From the NCBI GenBank assembly GCA_963663495.1, contig OY760427.1:3906001-3970000 (forward strand): DNA of 64,000 nucleotides. The letters run 5' to 3'. The first letter of the stretch is position 1, and each line of letters begins with the position of its first letter. The notes under the pieces were generated by a model, which was given only the letters and a program-made list of their open reading frames with translations, had not been told where the DNA came from and made no database searches. Of the stretch, positions 9,055-19,245 are shown one piece after another. The translations under genes were made by a program, and so were the position numbers. The DNA is from G963663495 sp963663495. Its GTDB lineage: Bacteria; Bacteroidota; Rhodothermia; Rhodothermales; Bin80.

Positions 9055-10309
9055 AAGCCAACGCTAGTTTCTTGGTGCGATCAACAGTAAACTCTCCATC
9101 AAACAAAGCACGGCGCAAGTTAAGGGTCACATATTCAATGGTAGCGCCTTCCTTTATCCATTTCTCACATACATCGTGCCGCAGCCGGATCCCTAGTGCA
9201 TTGAACCCCAAGACGCGGTCATTGTAATTAATCCTCAGCAGCTTCCTGAGCTTCACGTCTTGCCACAACCTTGTCCCAACGTTGGCAGGTCTAACGGGAG
9301 CCACTGTGCCATACGTTTGGTACTCCAAGCCAAAGAACTTGGCGGAATTAAAGAAATAGCCCGGGTTGTACGCGGTGGGCGTCCCGCAAATCGTATTAGC
9401 AACCGTACGTCCATGCTTACGGCCCGTGTACCACAATTGCTCCACACGTCTTGAACCAATACCATCGCGCGTAAATTCTGCACAGTCGCCAGCCGCAAAC
9501 ACACCTGGTTCGCTTGTCTCAAAGAATTCGTTTACGAGGATCCCCCGCTGCGTGGCAATCCCTGCCGCCCGCGCTAGATCAATGTTTGGGTGCACACCTA
9601 CCGTTAGACCTACAAACTGACAGGGAATCTTTTCTGAGTCCGATGTTATGACCGCGCCCACCTTGCCCTCTTCGTTCGGCAGGACTGCTTTGAGTTCTGT
9701 GGCAAGACGTAGATCAATGCCATGGGCGACAATCTCGTCACCAATTAAAGCAGACTCTTCACTGGGCAATACACGGCTCATGTAGGCATGCTCGCGCACC
9801 AGAAACGTGACCGGAATGCCGCGGGCATGCAACATTTCTGCCATCTCAATTCCAATCAGACCGCCCCCTACTACGACCGCTTGATCAACACCGCGGGTCG
9901 CAAGCTCCATCGCTGCCAGATCCTGCATTCCATACAGGCCTTGAACACCCGGCAAGTCCTGCCCCGGCCAACCAAACTTGTTGGAACGTGACCCTGTCGC
10001 AAGCAGCAGAGTATCGTACGACACCGGCTTTGATCCGTCAACTTCAATGGTGCGGGCGTTTAAATTGATGCTCGTCACATAGCCACGTATCAGGTCAATG
10101 CGATTCTTGCTCCAAAAGGAATCCTCGTATGGCTTGGTGTCGCGGTACCGCATATGGCCCATATAAATGTACATGAGCGCTGTCCGAGCATAGAAATGGT
10201 CGGTCTCTGCAGATATTATCGTAATTCGGTAGCCCGACAGCTTTCGGATGAACCGCGCTGCCGTCACACCCGTAATACCGTTCCCGACGATAACAATGTG
10301 TTTGGCCAT
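9047..10309 (-). CDS. FAD/NAD(P)-dependent oxidoreductase (pyridine nucleotide-disulfide family)
   Basis: 420 residues. The FAD-binding Rossmann motif VGNGITGVTAARF lies at residues 8-20, the NAD(P)-binding motif VVVGGGLIGIEMAE near 146-159, and the second FAD contact FAAGDCAEF near 276. There is no redox CxxxxC pair after the first motif, so it resembles NADH-rubredoxin/ferredoxin reductases and AIF-like enzymes rather than lipoamide dehydrogenases. Coupling to the NapH-like Fe-S protein suggests NAD(P)H-dependent feeding of a membrane redox chain. It is first of the minus-strand operon and divergent from nadK across a short gap. Confidence 0.85.
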   Translation of the reverse strand: MAKHIVIVGNGITGVTAARFIRKLSGYRITIISAETDHFYARTALMYIYMGHMRYRDTKPYEDSFWSKNRIDLIRGYVTSINLNARTIEVDGSKPVSYDTLLLATGSRSNKFGWPGQDLPGVQGLYGMQDLAAMELATRGVDQAVVVGGGLIGIEMAEMLHARGIPVTFLVREHAYMSRVLPSEESALIGDEIVAHGIDLRLATELKAVLPNEEGKVGAVITSDSEKIPCQFVGLTVGVHPNIDLARAAGIATQRGILVNEFFETSEPGVFAAGDCAEFTRDGIGSRRVEQLWYTGRKHGRTVANTICGTPTAYNPGYFFNSAKFFGLEYQTYGTVAPVRPANVGTRLWQDVKLRKLLRINYNDRVLGFNALGIRLRHDVCEKWIKEGATIEYVTLNLRRALFDGEFTVDRTKKLALAYA

Positions 10310-10356
10310 TGCAGCAAAGTAAGCGAAGCGGGAGGAAAGTACACAATTCAGTTACA

Positions 10357-11292
10357 ATGATTGGACCTGCGCCAACGCATAATGCATTCACCGGCCGCTA
10401 CGGGATAACGGGTAACACGGGAAAAGCTGCCGTCTGGAAGGCGACAGCGGATCTGGTATGCTGGCTGATATCCCGTGGCAAGGAATGCCACCTTGATGAG
10501 GACCTCGCAGCGGGATTGGGACAGCGCAACCTCGTTGATGCTGCCCGACTGAAGGCGTGCCCGCTGACAGAGCTCGGCCGGCGCACCGATGTCGTGTTAT
10601 CGTTTGGCGGAGACGGCACCCTGTTGCAGTCTGCGCACAACATTGGAATGGCGGGCACTCCCATTCTGGGCATTAACATCGGTCGCCTCGGTTTTCTGGC
10701 CGATGTTGAGGTAAAACAGGTCCGCGATGCCATTCATAGTCTGGAGGCAGGGCACTACCGTGTTGATCATAGGCTGGTGCTGGAAGTAAGTGTTGCAGGG
10801 GAGGATCGGAATTGGGCGTTGAATGATGTGGTCATTGCGCGCTCGGGCCCAGCAGGATTAATAGCCCTTGATGTGACTGTTGATGGGCAGCACCTCAATC
10901 GATATTGGGCGGACGGACTTATTGTAGCAACGCCCACCGGCAGCACCGGGTATTCACTGGCGGTGGGAGGACCGGTGCTCACCCCGGCGACTGATGTGGT
11001 AATGCTGAGCCCTATCGCACCGCATAGCCTCACGGTACGGCCTATCGTGCTTTGTTCGAGCGTGGATTTCGAGATACGAGTTACCGGGGGACACCTGCCG
11101 TACATCATCGCTGCCGATGGCGTTAGTATGGGTCCACGGGTAGACAGCGCGCATATCCGCGTCCATCGTGCACGCCACACTGTGCCGTTGGTCAAATTTC
11201 CTGATCTTCCTTACTTCCAGACCTTACGCAACAAGCTATCGTGGGGGCTTGGGCCACAGGGCGGTGCCACCTTTGACGATTTGGAATCCTGA
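10357..11292 (+). CDS. nadK: NAD kinase
   Basis: NadK makes NADP+ from NAD+ and ATP (or polyphosphate). The ATG at 10357 gives 311 residues. The longer frame back to 10309 would overlap the start codon of the divergent FAD gene, so it is rejected. Signatures are the GGDGT motif in VVLSFGGDGTLLQ, LGINIGRLGFLADV, LNDVVI, and the substrate-binding PTGSTGYSLAVGGP. The length is normal. The stop codon runs directly into the ATG of the next gene (TGAATG), so the two are likely co-transcribed. Confidence 0.94.
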   Translation: MIGPAPTHNAFTGRYGITGNTGKAAVWKATADLVCWLISRGKECHLDEDLAAGLGQRNLVDAARLKACPLTELGRRTDVVLSFGGDGTLLQSAHNIGMAGTPILGINIGRLGFLADVEVKQVRDAIHSLEAGHYRVDHRLVLEVSVAGEDRNWALNDVVIARSGPAGLIALDVTVDGQHLNRYWADGLIVATPTGSTGYSLAVGGPVLTPATDVVMLSPIAPHSLTVRPIVLCSSVDFEIRVTGGHLPYIIAADGVSMGPRVDSAHIRVHRARHTVPLVKFPDLPYFQTLRNKLSWGLGPQGGATFDDLES

Positions 11293-12087
11293 ATGCTTCT
11301 TTGTGCCAAAATGCGGGTTTTTGCGTTGTTGACGATAGGACCCTTGATTGCCGGCTGCTCCACGACTTTACCGGCTGCGATTGATCTGCCCGGAGGGTTT
11401 CCTAACCATTCGGAGGAGGAGATTCTCGCGAATATCCTGACATCCGTTCCCGACACCATCAAAACACTTCAGGCGGATGCCACGCTTAACTTGGCGTCTT
11501 CATTGTATTCTGGTACGGCCCAGGCGCATCTTGCTGTACAGCGCGGCGATTCTCTGTTGGCTACACTCTCCGGCACCCCACTCCGGATCAATATCGGACA
11601 GCTCCTGCTTACGGCTGACAGCGTATTCTTCTACAATCGACTGGAGAACAAACTATATCTCGGTGGGCGCGCGACATTGGTGGACATGCTGCCATCAGTT
11701 CTACTTGAGGAACCCGTGTTTGACCGCCTCCTGGGCATTCTGCCACCCCTGCATCACGGATCCAGTATGATGGCTGACAGTGCTAATTACTACCTGAATC
11801 AGGGTACCGAGCAATTAAGGGTCAATCCCCGATACTGGCGTACCGATAGCTATGTACGTCACCTGCCAAGTGGCGAAACTGTTGAAGCCGTTACCTTCGA
11901 ATCATTTAGGGCAGTTCAGGGAGTATTCCTACCTGGCCTGGTCACTTGGGAACGAGCGCTACAGGGTATCCGGATGGTGATACGGTTTCGGGATATTACG
12001 TTAAATCCGGTTTCATTCTCACTGCAGTTTGATGTGCCATCCACGGCCGAAAGGATTGAAGTTGGTAACCTGCAACGTCCCAACTGA
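11293..12087 (+). CDS. DUF4292 family lipoprotein
   Basis: 264 residues with a signal peptide ending in the lipobox LIAGC (Cys22), so a lipid-anchored periplasmic or outer-membrane protein. The mature part (ILTSVPDTIKTLQADATLNL..., then repeated beta-strand-like segments with RINIGQLLLTADSVFFYNR) matches the LolA/LolB-like pattern of DUF4292 proteins common in Bacteroidota. A role in lipoprotein or lipid handling is plausible but not shown. It starts directly after the nadK stop. Confidence 0.75.
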   Translation: MLLCAKMRVFALLTIGPLIAGCSTTLPAAIDLPGGFPNHSEEEILANILTSVPDTIKTLQADATLNLASSLYSGTAQAHLAVQRGDSLLATLSGTPLRINIGQLLLTADSVFFYNRLENKLYLGGRATLVDMLPSVLLEEPVFDRLLGILPPLHHGSSMMADSANYYLNQGTEQLRVNPRYWRTDSYVRHLPSGETVEAVTFESFRAVQGVFLPGLVTWERALQGIRMVIRFRDITLNPVSFSLQFDVPSTAERIEVGNLQRPN

Positions 12088-12197
12088 CCATATTACCGTG
12101 TGCTAGGCGGATTCCGACCTGATTGTGTTGGCAGAACTACCATTAGGGCGGTTCGTTTGCCTGCGCTGCCCTATCCAGAAATTGAGTGAGTGTCAGC

Positions 12198-13607
12198 ATG
12201 AATAATTCCTACGATGTCATTGTCGTCGGGTCCGGCCCGGGCGGGTACGAAACCGCCATCAGGGCTACACAGCTCGGCTTCTCAACCGCCATCATTGAAA
12301 AGGACAAGCTTGGTGGCGTCTGTTTGAATGTGGGCTGCATCCCCACGAAGGCCTTGCTAAAGAGCGCCGAGCTGGCGGACTATGCTACACGCTTGGAAGC
12401 GTATGGACTCACATTGGATGGCAGCATCAAGGCAGATTTTGCTCGGGTGATTGGCCGTAGCCGCAAGGTAGCTACCAAGATGAATCGCGGTGTAGTGTAT
12501 CTGATGAAGAAGAACGGTGTGAACGTCCATTACGGCCATGCAACGCTTGCTGGAGGCGGAATCCTTGATATTGAGCCTTCGGTTAACATGGATGGCAAGA
12601 GGGTAGGAGTTCGTGCGCGGTTGAACGCGCGCCATGTCATTCTTGCCACCGGTGCGCGCGCCAAAGAGATCCCGTCTCTGCCCATTGATGGCAAGCGGAT
12701 CATTGATTACAAGGGGGCTCTGCTTCAAAAGACCGCTCCCGAGCGCCTGGCAGTCGTCGGGGCTGGAGCTATCGGGGTTGAGTTTGCGTACTTCTACCAT
12801 CACATGGGAACCGAGGTGACCATCATTGAACTGATGGACCGCCTTGTGCCCATAGAAGACGCCGAAGTGTCCGCGCAGCTCGCAAAGTCCTTCAGGAAGA
12901 GTGGAATCCGGATATTAACCGGGGCGAGCGTCACGGGTATGACGGCAGTCAATAAAGGATTGGAAGTATTCATCAAGGGTAGTGCGCCAGTCCAGTGTGA
13001 CCAAGTTCTATCCGCGGTTGGCGTCGCTGGAAACATCGAATCGCTGGGATTAGAGGATGCGGGTGTACAGACGGATCGTGGCTTTGTTGTAACCGATGAA
13101 TACAACCGTACGTCGGTAACCGGTGTGTATGCGATTGGGGATGTGGCGGGTCCACCGTGGCTGGCGCATAAGGCAAGCCACGAGGGGATTATCTGTGTGG
13201 AGAAGATTGCCGGCCGCGAAGTACATCCGCTTGACAAGCGCAATGTTCCTGGCTGCACCTATTGCCAGCCGCAGATTGCCTCTGTGGGACTCACAGAGCA
13301 GCAGGCTCTGGACCGGGGACTAGATGTAAAGGTGGGCAAATTCCCGCTAACGGCGTCTGGCAAGGCCACGGCCGCCGGTCATACCGATGGCTTTGCTAAG
13401 ATACTGTTTGACGCCCGGTACGGAGAGCTTCTCGGCTGCCACATTATTGGGCACGATGCGACAGAGCTGATTGCCGAAGTTGTGACAGCACGCACGCTTG
13501 AAACCACCTACCACGAAATTCTGGATGCCATTCATCCCCACCCGACGCTATCAGAGGCAGTGCTTGAGGCCACAAGGGCAGCCATCGGTGCTTCGATTAA
13601 CATCTGA
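12198..13607 (+). CDS. lpdA: Dihydrolipoyl dehydrogenase (E3)
   Basis: Oxidises dihydrolipoamide with NAD+ for the 2-oxoacid dehydrogenase complexes and the glycine cleavage system. With the ATG at 12198 the protein has 469 residues, the normal size. Motifs: FAD-binding VVGSGPGGYE, the redox-active disulfide CLNVGC near residues 42-47, the NAD-binding VVGAGAIGVEFA, the FAD-binding VYAIGDVAG, and the C-terminal catalytic HPHPTLSE. No E1 or E2 subunits are adjacent, so it is a stand-alone copy. A MITE lies 40 bp downstream. Confidence 0.95.
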   Translation: MNNSYDVIVVGSGPGGYETAIRATQLGFSTAIIEKDKLGGVCLNVGCIPTKALLKSAELADYATRLEAYGLTLDGSIKADFARVIGRSRKVATKMNRGVVYLMKKNGVNVHYGHATLAGGGILDIEPSVNMDGKRVGVRARLNARHVILATGARAKEIPSLPIDGKRIIDYKGALLQKTAPERLAVVGAGAIGVEFAYFYHHMGTEVTIIELMDRLVPIEDAEVSAQLAKSFRKSGIRILTGASVTGMTAVNKGLEVFIKGSAPVQCDQVLSAVGVAGNIESLGLEDAGVQTDRGFVVTDEYNRTSVTGVYAIGDVAGPPWLAHKASHEGIICVEKIAGREVHPLDKRNVPGCTYCQPQIASVGLTEQQALDRGLDVKVGKFPLTASGKATAAGHTDGFAKILFDARYGELLGCHIIGHDATELIAEVVTARTLETTYHEILDAIHPHPTLSEAVLEATRAAIGASINI

Positions 13608-13639
13608 CGCCCGCTCTGGGTGGAGAGGCTGCGTTTGAC

Positions 13640-13825
13640 TTTTGAATGGGAATTATATTGCTGAGTACCCACGCGTTTTGGCACCCGTTATTTTGCGCTG
13701 TGGTGGTGTAGTCAGGATGGCTTGCGCCAGTTTTTCATAATCAGTTCCCGCTTTTCGCGAAAAACCTGCAATTTTTTCGAAAACCTCAGCAAATGGGTAC
13801 TCAGCCATATAACTCCCTTTTGAAT
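13640..13825. mobile_element. 170-bp MITE with matching terminal inverted repeats and an 8-bp target duplication
   Basis: The element itself is 13648-13817. Its ends, GGGAATTATATTGCTGAG and (reverse complement) GGGAGTTATATGGCTGAG, agree at 22 of 24 positions including the following TACCCA. They match the termini of the TnpB elements in this window. Exact 8-bp direct repeats, TTTTGAAT, flank it at 13640-13647 and 13818-13825. Its interior is homologous to the ~170-bp segment that precedes tnpB in element copies 2, 3 and 4. It has no transposase, so it must be moved in trans. Confidence 0.88.
13653..13808 (-). CDS. Possible 51-residue peptide bounded by the MITE ends
   Basis: An ORF begins with the ATG in the right-hand inverted repeat (TATATGGCTGAG) and ends with the TAA in the left-hand one, so it fills the element. 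The core KAGTDYEKLAQAIL is also found, as KAGTDYE(K/Q)LAKAIL, in the related segments upstream of tnpB in element copies 2, 3 and 4. There, two of the three copies have a TGA and none keeps the full frame. Differences between copies are mostly non-synonymous, which argues against selection on the peptide. I do not recognise a family. It may simply be an open frame in palindromic DNA. Confidence 0.3.
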   Translation of the reverse strand: MAEYPFAEVFEKIAGFSRKAGTDYEKLAQAILTTPPQRKITGAKTRGYSAI

Positions 13826-14331
13826 CGTGGGCTCGTAGCACCGCGGTGCGTTGGTTCTTGGTTGCAGAACTGGTTGAAACTAGGCCGACAGGTTATCCTG
13901 ATTCTCCCGAGTCGACCGTAGGCCAAGAGCAATTATCGCCCTCTAATGCGGTAGCCCACTCCAAGCTCACGCTTCGCAAATTGGCGGGCGCCGGACCAAC
14001 CATCAGCTGATGCCGCTTTTCTTGAGGAACTGAGTTGTGAACTCGCTGCCAGAGGCATTACGCAGTTCGCTCGAATGGCGGGGCCGGATCCTTGCGCTGC
14101 GACACGCAATTCTTATCCTAACTTCGCCATCCGGTCAGGGAAAACGCTGAGTTCCGTCTCCAATTCTCTCGTTTTCCCCTCCTAATAGGGCTGTTTCGGC
14201 TAAATTCGGCGTTTTTCGACCTTTTTTGGCCGACTTTCTTGGAAAAGACAATGTGGTGCTATAGAGGTGTGGATGGGAACCTCCCCCCAACACCCCGGTA
14301 CCTTACCCCGTACCAATTACACACCCCAATC
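13826..14331. other. Intergenic stretch without a recognisable gene
   Basis: About 500 bases between the MITE and a transposase fragment. I see no convincing coding frame on either strand and no tRNA. The last ~200 bases (from about 14140) are T-rich, with runs such as cgtttttcgacc, and may be the left non-coding end of the IS1634-type element whose gene start follows. Confidence 0.4.
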
Positions 14332-14412
14332 ATGTTTATCCGAAACCGACCCTACAAACGTAAAGACGGTAACAAATGCAACAGCTTTGCCCTCATCGAA
14401 TCCTATCGCAAA
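14332..14412 (+). pseudogene. N-terminal fragment of an IS1634-like transposase
   Basis: The frame from the ATG at 14332 reads MFIRNRPYKRKDGNKCNSF, then ALIESYRKG. This resembles the N-terminus of IS1634-type transposases (MFIR, a basic loop, then ALVESYR). It runs into the end of the large composite element at 14413 and no further homologous sequence follows, so the gene is truncated. I could not find its remainder to the right of 19756, which implies a deletion or rearrangement. Confidence 0.5.
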
Positions 14413-14423
14413 GGGAATTATAT

Positions 14424-16346
14424 AGTGTTTGCCAGAAAAAGGTAGGAGGGCTGAAAAACGGCGAAACAAGGCCGTTTGATACTCGTTCTATCCACCTGTA
14501 AGCGTTACGGTTACAGATGGATATGAGCCATACCGTGTTTGCACATTGCAGATTATTCAGCCAGCGTGTCTCTAACGAATGTTTGGCCAAATCCTTCTGT
14601 TTCGGGCGTTTTCATCGATATAAGGCCCCTTGGGGCCGATTATTCATACGATTAATACCATGCGGATTGTAGAGGATACACAGTTTAAGCTCGGGCAGGT
14701 CCCCATTGAAGAGATAACCTTCCACCCCAAAGACCGGGACGATATACCGGCAGTGCTAAAAGGTCTGCAGCACCTGTATTGCGACCCAACGGCTCGGCAG
14801 AAGATCTTTGAGATCCTGGAGAAGCAGTTGCTTCCGAATATTGATTTGCAGCGTGGTCGTCCGGGGATGGCACTTTGGCGCGTCTTTGTCTTGGGGGTAT
14901 TGAAGCAGGCCCTCAACTGCGACTTTGATCGTTTGAGGAGCCTGGCCGCCAATCATTTGGAGGTGCGCCAGATGCTGGGGCATACGAATTTCTGGGACGA
15001 GCCTGTCTATCAGCTGCAGACCGTTATTGATAACGTGAGCCTGCTAACAGCGGACATCCTGAAGCAGATCAACGATGCGGTGGTGGCTTGCGGTCACCGA
15101 TTGGTAGAACAGGAGCCAGAGGAGCCGCTTCTTTGCCGGGTTGATTCGGCGGTGGCCAAAGCGAATGTGGAGTGGCCTACGGATGTTCGTTTGTTGTGGG
15201 AATCGATGCGGTGCCTGATTCGGGAGTTGCATTGCGCATGTGAGGCGCACAGCCTTGCGGGCTGGCGCAAGGCTGTGTACTGGAGTCGTACCTTGAAGAA
15301 GGCCTTCAACCGGGTGCGTACGCACCGTCAGTGGCGTGATGAGTCGAAGGTGAGAAAGTATGTGAAGATGTGTCGTGTTCTGATTGAGCGTGCGGAGAGC
15401 AGTGTCAGCGTGTTGAAGGAGAAAGACGCGGATCTTGAGGAGGTGTTGCGGTACTTGGCAGATGCACAAAGGCAGATAGATCAAGTAGATAGGCGTCTAT
15501 TGAAGGGGGAGGTGATTCCGCATGATGAGAAGGTATTTTCGATACATGAGCCGCATACTCGTTGGATCACCAAGGGGAAGGCGGGGGTGATTGCGGAGTT
15601 GGGTCTGCCGGTATGCGTGCTGGAGGATCAGCATCAGTTGATATTGTGGCATCAGATACTGCACGAAGGGGTGGATTCGGATATGATTGTGGGGTTTATG
15701 AAGGAAGCGAAGGATCGGTATCCGGCGATCACATCGTGCAGCATGGATAAGGGGTACTCATCGGTAAAGAACCGTAAGGCGCTGGAGCCGGTGTTGGACA
15801 CGGTGATCATGCCGAAGAGGGGTAAGTTGAGCAAAGCGGACAAGGAGAGGGAATCCGATCCGAAGTTTGTGGAGGGTCGTCGTCAGCATCCGGCAGTGGA
15901 GTCGGCGATCAACAATTTGAATCATCGGGGCCTGGGTTTGATACGGACCCGTGGCAAGGAAGGCTTTGTTCGAACGGTGGCGCTGGTAGTGGTAGCGGCA
16001 AATGTGCACCGTATCGGGCAGATAGTGAAGCGGAGCGAGGAGCGACGAAGGCGGTGCGAGCAGGCCCGCAAGCGCGCGGCGTAGGTACTCGCGCGAGCGT
16101 CTTCAGCACAGAATCAAGGTAGCCTGCAAGGGCGAGAGGCCAACGTATGTTCATGCCTCGCTGATGGACGACAAAAACACGTCTGATCAACGTCAAAACC
16201 CCAGGATTGCCGGCGTGAGCGGACAAAGTCGGCACCGTTACCGTCGAAAAATCCTTGCTGACTTGTCATTCCGATCCCCAATTCGAATTCCAGCCCCCCA
16301 CTCAGCCAAGAGTCGCTCGCAAGACCATACTTTTCTGGCAAACACT
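14424..16346 (+). mobile_element. ISNCY-like insertion sequence, intact copy
   Basis: 1,923 bp with terminal inverted repeats AGTGTTTGCCAGAAAA. It lies within the terminal repeat of TnpB element copy 2, duplicating ATAT at 14420-14423 and 16347-16350. A perfect palindrome, GGCCCCTTGGGGCC, at 14624-14637 precedes the transposase start and could limit read-through transcription. About 260 bp downstream of the gene are non-coding. The intact gene suggests this copy could still be active. Confidence 0.85.
14660..16084 (+). CDS. ISNCY-like DDE transposase
   Basis: 474 residues from the ATG at 14660 (MRIVEDTQFKLGQV). The N-terminal part contains a segment RGRPGMALWRVFVL with VRQMLGH, typical of IS5/ISNCY-type transposases, followed by a helical, charged middle region. 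The likely catalytic residues are Asp in CRVDSAVAK, Asp in SMDKGYSS, and Glu in HPAVESAINNLNHRG. The family assignment (ISNCY rather than IS1182) is from memory of sequence style. The 4-bp palindromic target duplications would also suit IS1182. A second, degenerate copy lies 0.65 kb downstream. Confidence 0.8.
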   Translation: MRIVEDTQFKLGQVPIEEITFHPKDRDDIPAVLKGLQHLYCDPTARQKIFEILEKQLLPNIDLQRGRPGMALWRVFVLGVLKQALNCDFDRLRSLAANHLEVRQMLGHTNFWDEPVYQLQTVIDNVSLLTADILKQINDAVVACGHRLVEQEPEEPLLCRVDSAVAKANVEWPTDVRLLWESMRCLIRELHCACEAHSLAGWRKAVYWSRTLKKAFNRVRTHRQWRDESKVRKYVKMCRVLIERAESSVSVLKEKDADLEEVLRYLADAQRQIDQVDRRLLKGEVIPHDEKVFSIHEPHTRWITKGKAGVIAELGLPVCVLEDQHQLILWHQILHEGVDSDMIVGFMKEAKDRYPAITSCSMDKGYSSVKNRKALEPVLDTVIMPKRGKLSKADKERESDPKFVEGRRQHPAVESAINNLNHRGLGLIRTRGKEGFVRTVALVVVAANVHRIGQIVKRSEERRRRCEQARKRAA

Positions 16347-16729
16347 ATATACGTGAGTGACCAACTGTACACAGTGAGGCACTAGTATCAATTTCACGGG
16401 TCATAGGGGTCGGTAACCCGAACGCCCCTCGCCGTGCAGCAGCCCCAATCCCGGAGACCAGTATGTTTGCAGCCGCATTCAGGTCTGCATGATCCGCATG
16501 TCCACAGGACATACACGTGAATTTGCTCCGTGTCTTACGGGTACTCGCTTCTGTGTGCCCACACACAGAACACCGCTGACTGGTATAGGCAGCGGTAACC
16601 TTTATCACCTTGCGGCACTTATAACCCAGCATCTGTTCCAGCTGGCCCCAACCTGTTCGCAGTATTCCACGGTTGAGGCCAGACTTCTGTCTGACGTTTG
16701 TGCCAAAGCTCTCCATCGTCCCCTTAGCT

Positions 16730-18650
16730 GGTGTTCGCCAGAAAAAGGTAGGAGGGCTGAAAAACGGCGAAACAAGGCCGTTTGATACTCGTTTTGTCAA
16801 GCTGTAAGCGTTACGTTTACAGATGGATATGAGCCATACCGTATTTGCACATTGCAGATTATTCGGCCAGCGTGTCTCTAACGAATGTTTGGCCAAATCC
16901 TTCTGTTTCGGGCGTTTTCATCGATATAAGGCCCCTTGGGGCCGATTATTCATACGATTAATACCATGCGGATTGTAGAGGATACACAGTGTAAGCTCGG
17001 GCAGGTCTGCATTGAAGAGATGACCTTCCACCCCAAAGACCGGGACGATATACCGGCAGCGCTAAAAGGTCTGCAGCACCTGTATTGCGACCCAACGGCT
17101 CGGCAGAAGATCTTTGAGATCCTGGAGAAGCAGTTGCTTCCGAATATTGATTTGCAGCGTGGTCGTCCGGGGATGGCACTTTGGCGCGTCTTTGTTGGGG
17201 GTATTGAAGCAGGCCCTCAACTGCGACTTTGATCGTTTGAGGAGCGTGGCCGCCAATCATTTAGAGGTGCGCCAGATGCTGGGGCATACGAATTTCCGGG
17301 ACGAGCCCGTCTATCAGCTGCAGACCGTTATTGATAACGTAAGCCTGCTAACAGCGGATGTCCTGAAGCAGATCAACGATGCGGTGGTGGCTTGCGGTCA
17401 CCGATTGGTAGAACAGGAGCCAGAGGAACCGCTTCTTTGCCGGGTTGATTCGGCGGTGGCCAAAGCGAATGTGGAGTGGCCTACGGATGTTCGTTTGTTG
17501 TGGGAATCAATGCGGTGCCTGATTCGGGAGTTGCATTGCGCATGTGAGGCGCACAGCCTTGCGGGCTGGCGCAAGGCTGTGTACTGGAGTCGTACCTTGA
17601 AGAAGGCCTTCAACCGGGTGCGTACGCACCGTCAGTGGCGTGATGAGTCGAAGGTGAGAAAGTATGTGAAGATGTGTCGTGTTCTGATTGAGCGTGCGGA
17701 GAGCAGTGTCAGCGTGTTGAAGGAGAAAGACGCGGATCTTGAGGAGGTGTTGCGGTACTTGGCAGATGCACAAAGGCAGATAGATCAAGTAGATAGGCGT
17801 CTATTGAAGGGGGAGGTGATTCCGCATGATGAGAAGGTATTTTCGATACATGAGCCGCATACTCGCTGGATCACCAAGGGGAAGGCGGGGGTGATTGCGG
17901 AGTTGGGTCTGCCGGTATGCGTGCTGGAGGATCAGCATCAGTTGATATTGTGGCATCAGATACTGCACGAGGGGGTGGATTCGGATATGATTGTGGGGTT
18001 TACGAAGGAAGCGAAGGATCGGTAGGCGGCGACCACATCGTGCAGCATGGATAAGGGGTACTCATCGGTAAAGAACCGCAAGGCGCTGGAGCAGGTGTTG
18101 GACACGGAGATCATGCCGAAGAGGGGTCGGTTCAGCAAAGCGGACAAGGAGAGGGAATCCGATCCGAAGTTTGTGGAGGGGCGTCGACAGCATCCGGCGG
18201 TGGAATCGGCGATCAACAATTTGAATCATCGGGGTCTGGGTTTGATACGGACCCGTGGCAAGGAAGGCTTTGTGCGCACGGTGGCGCTGGTAGTGGTAGC
18301 GGCGAATGTGCACCGTATCGGGCAGATAATGAAGCGGAGCGAGGAGCGACGAAGGCGGTGCGAGCCGGCCCGCAAGCGCGCGGCGTAGGTACTCGCGCGA
18401 GCGTCTTCAGCACAAAATCAAGGTAGCCTGCAAGGGCGAGAGGCCAGCGTATGTTCATGCCTCGCTGATGGACGACAAAAACACGTCTGATCAACGTCAA
18501 AACCCCAGGATTGCCGGCGTGAGCGGACAAAGTCGGCACCGTTAACGTCGAAAAATCCTTGCTGACTTGTCATTCCGATCCCCAATTCGAATTCCAGCCC
18601 CCCACTCAGCCAAGAGTCGCTCGCAAGACCATACTTTTCTGGCAAACACT
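16730..18650 (+). mobile_element. ISNCY-like insertion sequence, decayed copy inside tnpB
   Basis: 1,921 bp, over 95% identical by eye to the copy at 14424. The left end starts GGTGTTCGCCAG, two changes from the other termini; the right end is the standard CTGGCAAACACT. AGCT is duplicated at 16726-16729 and 18651-18654, within tnpB of element copy 2. Its transposase gene is broken. Confidence 0.85.
16966..18388 (+). pseudogene. ISNCY-like transposase, frameshifted and with a nonsense codon
   Basis: Homologue of the gene at 14660. A two-base deletion near 17194 (gtctttgttggg against gtctttgtcttggg) shifts the frame. An in-frame TAG at 18023-18025 replaces the TAT of the intact copy (KDRY). 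The C-terminal part from 18047 is otherwise open and keeps the Asp and Glu motifs. It probably arose from the same source as the intact neighbour and is now immobile unless served in trans. Confidence 0.85.
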
Positions 18651-19245
18651 AGCTGAATGTGTCATCGCTTTGATCTTCAGGTCCTCCAGTATCACCGTTG
18701 AGGAGCAATTGGCAATACTGCGACTTACCTGGTGGTTCGCATTCTTGAGGACGTTAGCACGCTTGCGCTGTATGCGGGCGATTCTATGCTTCCGCCTGTT
18801 ACGACGGTTGGAGCCTTTCTTCTGTCTCGCCAGTCTTCGCTGATCCCGCTTCAACGTGGCATCAAGACACTTGGTATCCGGTTGTCTGATAATGCTTGTA
18901 TCGCCCTCTGTGGAGACCATAGCGACCTGCCCGCAATTACGGTCAATGCCTACAGCACCGCCGGTATCCTCTATTACAGGTGCCTCCATCTTGTAGCAGA
19001 TGACAGCATACCCTTTACCGGCGTTCTTCTTTACCGTGGCTTTGACAGGTATACCATCAGGGTACGGGTTGCCTCCCCGCCTGCGGAGCGCCATATATCC
19101 CCCTTTCGGGATATACAGCTTACCATCCCGAACCCTTACGTTATCCGGGATCGTGAACGAAGGCGTACTACCACGTTTGGAATGGAATCTCGGTCTTCTC
19201 TTACCCTCCTTGAAGAATGCCTTCCATGCATCCGCCTGATATTTC

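Noticed and set aside
10309..10356. Extended N-terminus for nadK
   Set aside because: It would begin on the start codon of the divergent FAD gene and adds no conserved sequence; the ATG at 10357 fits NadK better.
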